DNA of 64,000 bases, from assembly GCA_036898135.1 (NCBI GenBank), contig JBAHVR010000296.1, positions 17,501 to 81,500 of the forward strand, written 5' to 3'. The notes under the pieces are model-generated. The model made no database searches and was not told the origin of the DNA. It saw only the letters and a program-made list of their open reading frames with translations. A program made the translations under genes and the position numbers. This stretch comes from Oncomelania hupensis (lineage: Eukaryota > Mollusca > Gastropoda > Littorinimorpha > Pomatiopsidae). Of this stretch, positions 60,396 to 64,000 are shown one piece after another; within the stretch, counting starts at the first letter, position 1, and each line of letters starts with the position of its first letter.

Positions 60396-60400
60396 CAAAG
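60396..60400 (+). other. Gypsy-B target site duplication, right
   Basis: CAAAG, identical to 30167-30171. Confidence 0.85.
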
Positions 60401-60429
60401 TGTGAGCAGGAATAAGCATGTGTCAATTT

Positions 60430-60461
<32 letters not shown>

Positions 60462-60680
60462 ATCCACAGACATGGGTGGTCGAGGGGTGATCGACGCCGT
60501 CATCTTGTCCAAGCTGTTGTTGGGTGAAGAATTGAACGCAATGTTGATCATTACTGCTAAAATTTACCCCACTGTCGAGAGATGATGAAGATGATGATGA
60601 TGATGATGATGATGGTAGTGATAGTGATGATGATAGTGATGATGATAGTGAGGATGATGATAATGAAGAAGTTGATGATA

Positions 60681-60719
<39 letters not shown>

Positions 60720-60897
60720 CTGATGATGATGCTGATGATGATGATAGTTGGGGTGAGGGTGGAAAGGACAATGCTGATGGTGATGATGATGATGAAGATT
60801 GTTTGTAGGAACGATGATGCTGACGACGACGGTGACGAAAACAACGATGATGATGAAAATGACGACGACGACGATGATCATGATGATGATGATGATA

Positions 60898-60954
<57 letters not shown>

Positions 60955-60990
60955 TCAACGATGCCGACTGAACGTTCCGGATGATGACGG
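60401..60990 (+). repeat. (GTT)n and (GAT)n microsatellites
   Basis: GTT units occupy 60431-60461 and GAT/GATGAC units 60581-60954. Frames reading poly-Asp, poly-Met or poly-His through them are not genes. Confidence 0.9.
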
Positions 60991-61990
60991 TTGCTCGGTA
61001 CATACACATTTCATTGTTTGTATATTTTACAATGTGAGTAATTACGATTTTAATTGATTTACTGATATGCGCCGGCCTTGATGGATTAATTTGTTTTGAT
61101 TGATTGATTAATTGCTTGCTTAACTGATTACTGTTTTAAAAAATCTCAGCTACGGAGCTTGCAGTTGGTATTCTTGGCGAGGCTTCATAGACTTCGTGTT
61201 AGCGTTAATCAACTTTCCAAACTGATAAAATTCATTCAAACCACAATTACGACATTACTGACCTCAAACAATTTTGTTCACACAAATGAGGACATCAGCT
61301 CATAGATTTTACTGTAGTGACCCAAAACTGTTTAAATAGGACATTCGTTCACACAAATGACGAAATCATTGAGGTCAAACTAATTGTAAAACCCAACACT
61401 GATAAAATTCGTTTAAACAAATGACGAAAGCATTGTCGTAAAATTAAGTGTAAGTTGATTATTATGGTGGATGATTTAACAGTCATCGAATGACGCAACA
61501 ATGACGTCCAGTTTATGTGTGCAGTACGATTCCCACCTGTCAGTGTCGTATGCTATAATAGCAGTATTGCTAGGAGTGTCTGCATTCTGTTTCATCGGTC
61601 TGCCACAGACCAACGCCAATGCCCGGAAGACGTCATCCAGGACGCCAATCGTCGTCCTTCACGACGGTAACCTTGGAATCCACAAATCCAACCGACTTCG
61701 TTGACGACCTTATCAATGGAAACATCCGTGACCATTGGAGACTTACGTACCATTAAAATTCACCTTAGTATAATGACAAGCTCAATGCGGAGTTTGAACA
61801 CACATTTTGGAGACGTTATTCTGCCCGAGTAATAGACCAGTGACACGCCCCTGATCCCAAATGGCGGTTTATTTTCCGTCATCATGGAAACGGCAGTGCT
61901 CTCGAACTTTACGTTATGCCGTAACTGTGGAACTCGAAACAGCGGCGTTTCTTTATAGGACGGTTTTATGAACATGCTCGTTTTCTCTTG
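60991..61990. other. Intergenic, nothing recognised
   Basis: A degenerate motif (TTCACACAAATGA or TTTAAACAAATGA, then GGACATC or CGAAA) recurs about three times between 61265 and 61440. An open frame at 61501-61704 encodes a possible signal-anchor peptide of 67 residues without recognised homology. I do not call a gene. Confidence 0.45.
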
Positions 61991-62545
61991 TCATCTTGTA
62001 TACTGACCGTCATTTAAGAGGCATAATTTAGAGTCCAAAATATTTTCAACTAAACGGCTACTTGTTACTACATTACAACCTGGCTCCCACCACGGCGAAT
62101 GCGCATTGAAGTCCCCTATTATTAACCACTTAGCATTTGACTTTACTAATGTTTTTAGCCAATCTGTATTATCGTCTTTCGGACCTTCTGGTAAATATAA
62201 AGACAAAACATTTAAAACAATATGCTTGTTAATTTTCAACACTGCAGCAGTACTATAAATATTCTGTAACGACGTAGGTACAGGCGATGGAAATAAGCAG
62301 TAATCTAAATCACACCTAATATATAAGGCTGTCTGTACTTTTCTTTTGTCGTCGAATTCAAGAGCATGAAACAAAAGAGGATAATAATAATTCTTTAACT
62401 TAGGGAGCCTCTTCGGGTCAATATTCAATGACTGTAATGCTAGAACGTGAAAATTCTCATCCGATATATATTTTTCAAAATATAATAAATTTGTACCCAG
62501 TGACCTGCAGTTCCACTGGAAAAATGTTATTTCATTGTGCTTCAT
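61991..62545 (-). pseudogene. LINE ORF2: APE-type endonuclease, truncated
   Basis: MKHNEITFFQWNCRSLGTN is the start of an apurinic-type endonuclease, with VLALQSL and the conserved WLIIGDFNAHSPWWEPG near the end. The frame stops at 61991 just after LLNDGQYTR, before any RT. The 3' part of ORF2 is missing from the window, so the element is 3'-truncated here. Confidence 0.85.
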
Positions 62546-62606
62546 AATTATTCTAATAAATTATAATAGTGTAATTTATTGAACTTACACTTACTTTTAA
62601 TGAGGA

Positions 62607-62716
<110 letters not shown>

Positions 62717-62815
62717 TTATTTTAACAAAAAGTGTGTTTGTATTATAATTCTTCATGAATAATTTACATGTTATTGTTTTCACAAATCCAGTCTTTATAT
62801 TTTGCATGACATTTA

Positions 62816-64000
62816 GTAGAACTGCCAATTTTTGTTCCACCAATTTTCCCTTCGACGATCACTTTTTGATCTAACTTTTTCCCATAGGAGCCAATTCAGG
62901 TGACGCCCAATGTTCTTCGCCAGGGTTGCTGTAGCTCTTCGGTTGGGGTGTACTCCATCAGGACAGTCATACTTTGACATATTCTCATGTTGAACGAATG
63001 AAATGTTTTTGATTTCAAACAGTTCCGACACCAATACAGCATTAAATAGACATCTTTTTCTCTCCAAATCCTGATGACAAGTTGGCGCTATTTTGCTTAC
63101 TACGAACTTGGTCAAAGGCTTCTCTGCTACAAACTTCTTGATCTTGGTAGCCAGGTTCAATGCAGCTGCTCTCGGCTCCTTCTTTTTCAAATCGTTGAGC
63201 CCCACGTGAATAACAGCAGCATCAATATGATCCTCAATGTTTTTTTAAACGTATTCTGCAGTGAACATCTTCTTGTGTACATGGTTCTTGTCAGCCGAAA
63301 TCTCTTCAAGGATTTTCGATAGATCTTCTGTTGTAGATGCCTTCTTGTGAAACGCATGGAACCCGTACGATTTTCCAAGCCGTTTTCCATCAACATTTCT
63401 GATCACAGAATCTCCTATTACGGATACTTTCGGAAGCTCCGCGCTTTTATTCAAGTGCAGGTGGTCTTGTTTTTCTTTGGTCGTCATATCTTTCATGACG
63501 TCATTCTTTCTGGCATCCATGACGTAACTTTTACTTTTTTCCGATTTCTTTTTTCTTGAGACCCCTGATGACAGACCTAGGGCTGACAATGACTGAGGAT
63601 CAGACTGAGAAGCAGACCGGCTGGAAGTCACGACCTCAGCGTAAGATCGGGCGAAGATGGGGGTTAGTAGCGGTTTTTTCATGGTCTGAACGTTGTTGCC
63701 ACTGACTACCGTAGATTCGGATAGTTTGTCCTTTCCCTGCTCCCTCACCAAACTCTCTATCGCCATCATTCTCTCTTTTAGATCGGTCATCATTGAAAAA
63801 AGTTTATCGGAACTGACCTGATCAACTCTGGATTCACTGAGAAAAGATTTTTCTTCCGTTTGAACAATCACCTCTCTGGTAGGTCTATCTTTTTCTGCAC
63901 CAAGGCCAAGCTTGACACAACGTAACATATTTTTATAGAATAAGGCCCACTTCGCCATGAGATGGCACATCCAAATAATACACTTCATTTTCACACACAA
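62816..64000 (-). pseudogene. LINE ORF1 with SGNH/esterase domain, frameshifted, runs off the window
   Basis: The N-terminal part (from beyond 64000 to 63245) is polar with a coiled-coil-like segment (DKLFSMMTDLKERMMAIESL) and enters the SGNH fold at VSVIGDSVIRNVDG. A T7 run near 63241-63247 breaks the frame; the next frame (63205-62816) continues with VGLNDLKKKEP and DGVHPN, the Gly-Asn and Asp-His blocks. GDS, the N of GLND and DGVH supply the Ser, Asn and Asp/His of this hydrolase family, known from ORF1 of CR1-like LINEs, where it may aid membrane or RNP handling. Confidence 0.8.

Noticed and set aside
60460..61007. Poly-Asp, poly-Met, poly-His and poly-Ile frames
   Set aside because: All arise from the GAT repeat; no non-repetitive coding sequence.
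61501..61704. 67-aa frame with a hydrophobic segment
   Set aside because: It could be the first exon of a type II membrane enzyme, but no donor, no homology and no supporting downstream exon were seen.

Overview
The window looks like nuclear DNA of a lophotrochozoan animal, most likely a mollusc. It opens with the 3' part of a two-exon GPCR gene whose domain mix (LDL-receptor class A modules, leucine-rich repeats, rhodopsin-type 7TM) is that of the snail GRL101-like receptors. Almost everything after it is transposable-element and endogenous-virus-like DNA in a background of microsatellites.

Layout: 1-4210 is the GPCR. 4.2-11.0 kb is repeat debris: a LINE reverse transcriptase with broken frames, two LINE tails, a SINE-like tail, two adjacent LTRs, a CR1/L2-like LINE and a minisatellite. 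11010-27691 is a nearly intact 16.7-kb Polinton/Maverick (Polinton-1) with about 160-bp inverted ends, protein-primed DNA polymerase B, integrase, packaging ATPase, a major-capsid-like protein, a penton-like protein and several unrecognised genes. 28.9-30.0 kb is another LINE fragment.

30172-60395 is a three-layer nest that target-site duplications resolve. A minus-strand Gypsy-type retrotransposon (Gypsy-B, TSD CAAAG) carries a 24.7-kb Polinton (Polinton-2, TSD CGCTTC, perfectly paired 663-bp inverted ends) inside its 3' LTR. That Polinton in turn carries an 8.07-kb Gypsy element (Gypsy-A, TSD GCCTG, 1539-bp LTRs with no difference noticed) inside its major capsid gene. Without Gypsy-A, Polinton-2 is about 16.7 kb, the same size as Polinton-1. 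The tail of the window (61991-64000) is a CR1-like LINE on the minus strand with an SGNH/esterase ORF1 and the start of an APE endonuclease ORF2.

How the genes work together: each Polinton pairs a replication module (protein-primed PolB, DDE integrase) with a virion module (packaging ATPase, double-jelly-roll capsid protein, penton). Polinton-2 adds an adenain-type maturation protease, core/membrane-active small proteins, a PC4-like ssDNA-binding protein and a chromodomain on its integrase. Its late genes run head to tail on one strand with gaps of 1-12 bases or overlaps. Polinton-1 and Polinton-2 have clearly different capsid, integrase and polymerase sequences, so they belong to different lineages. 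Gypsy-A has an uninterrupted 1486-codon gag-pol and looks young; both Gypsy elements place integrase before reverse transcriptase, the unusual Gmr1-like order. All homology statements come from motif recognition by eye; no database search was run.
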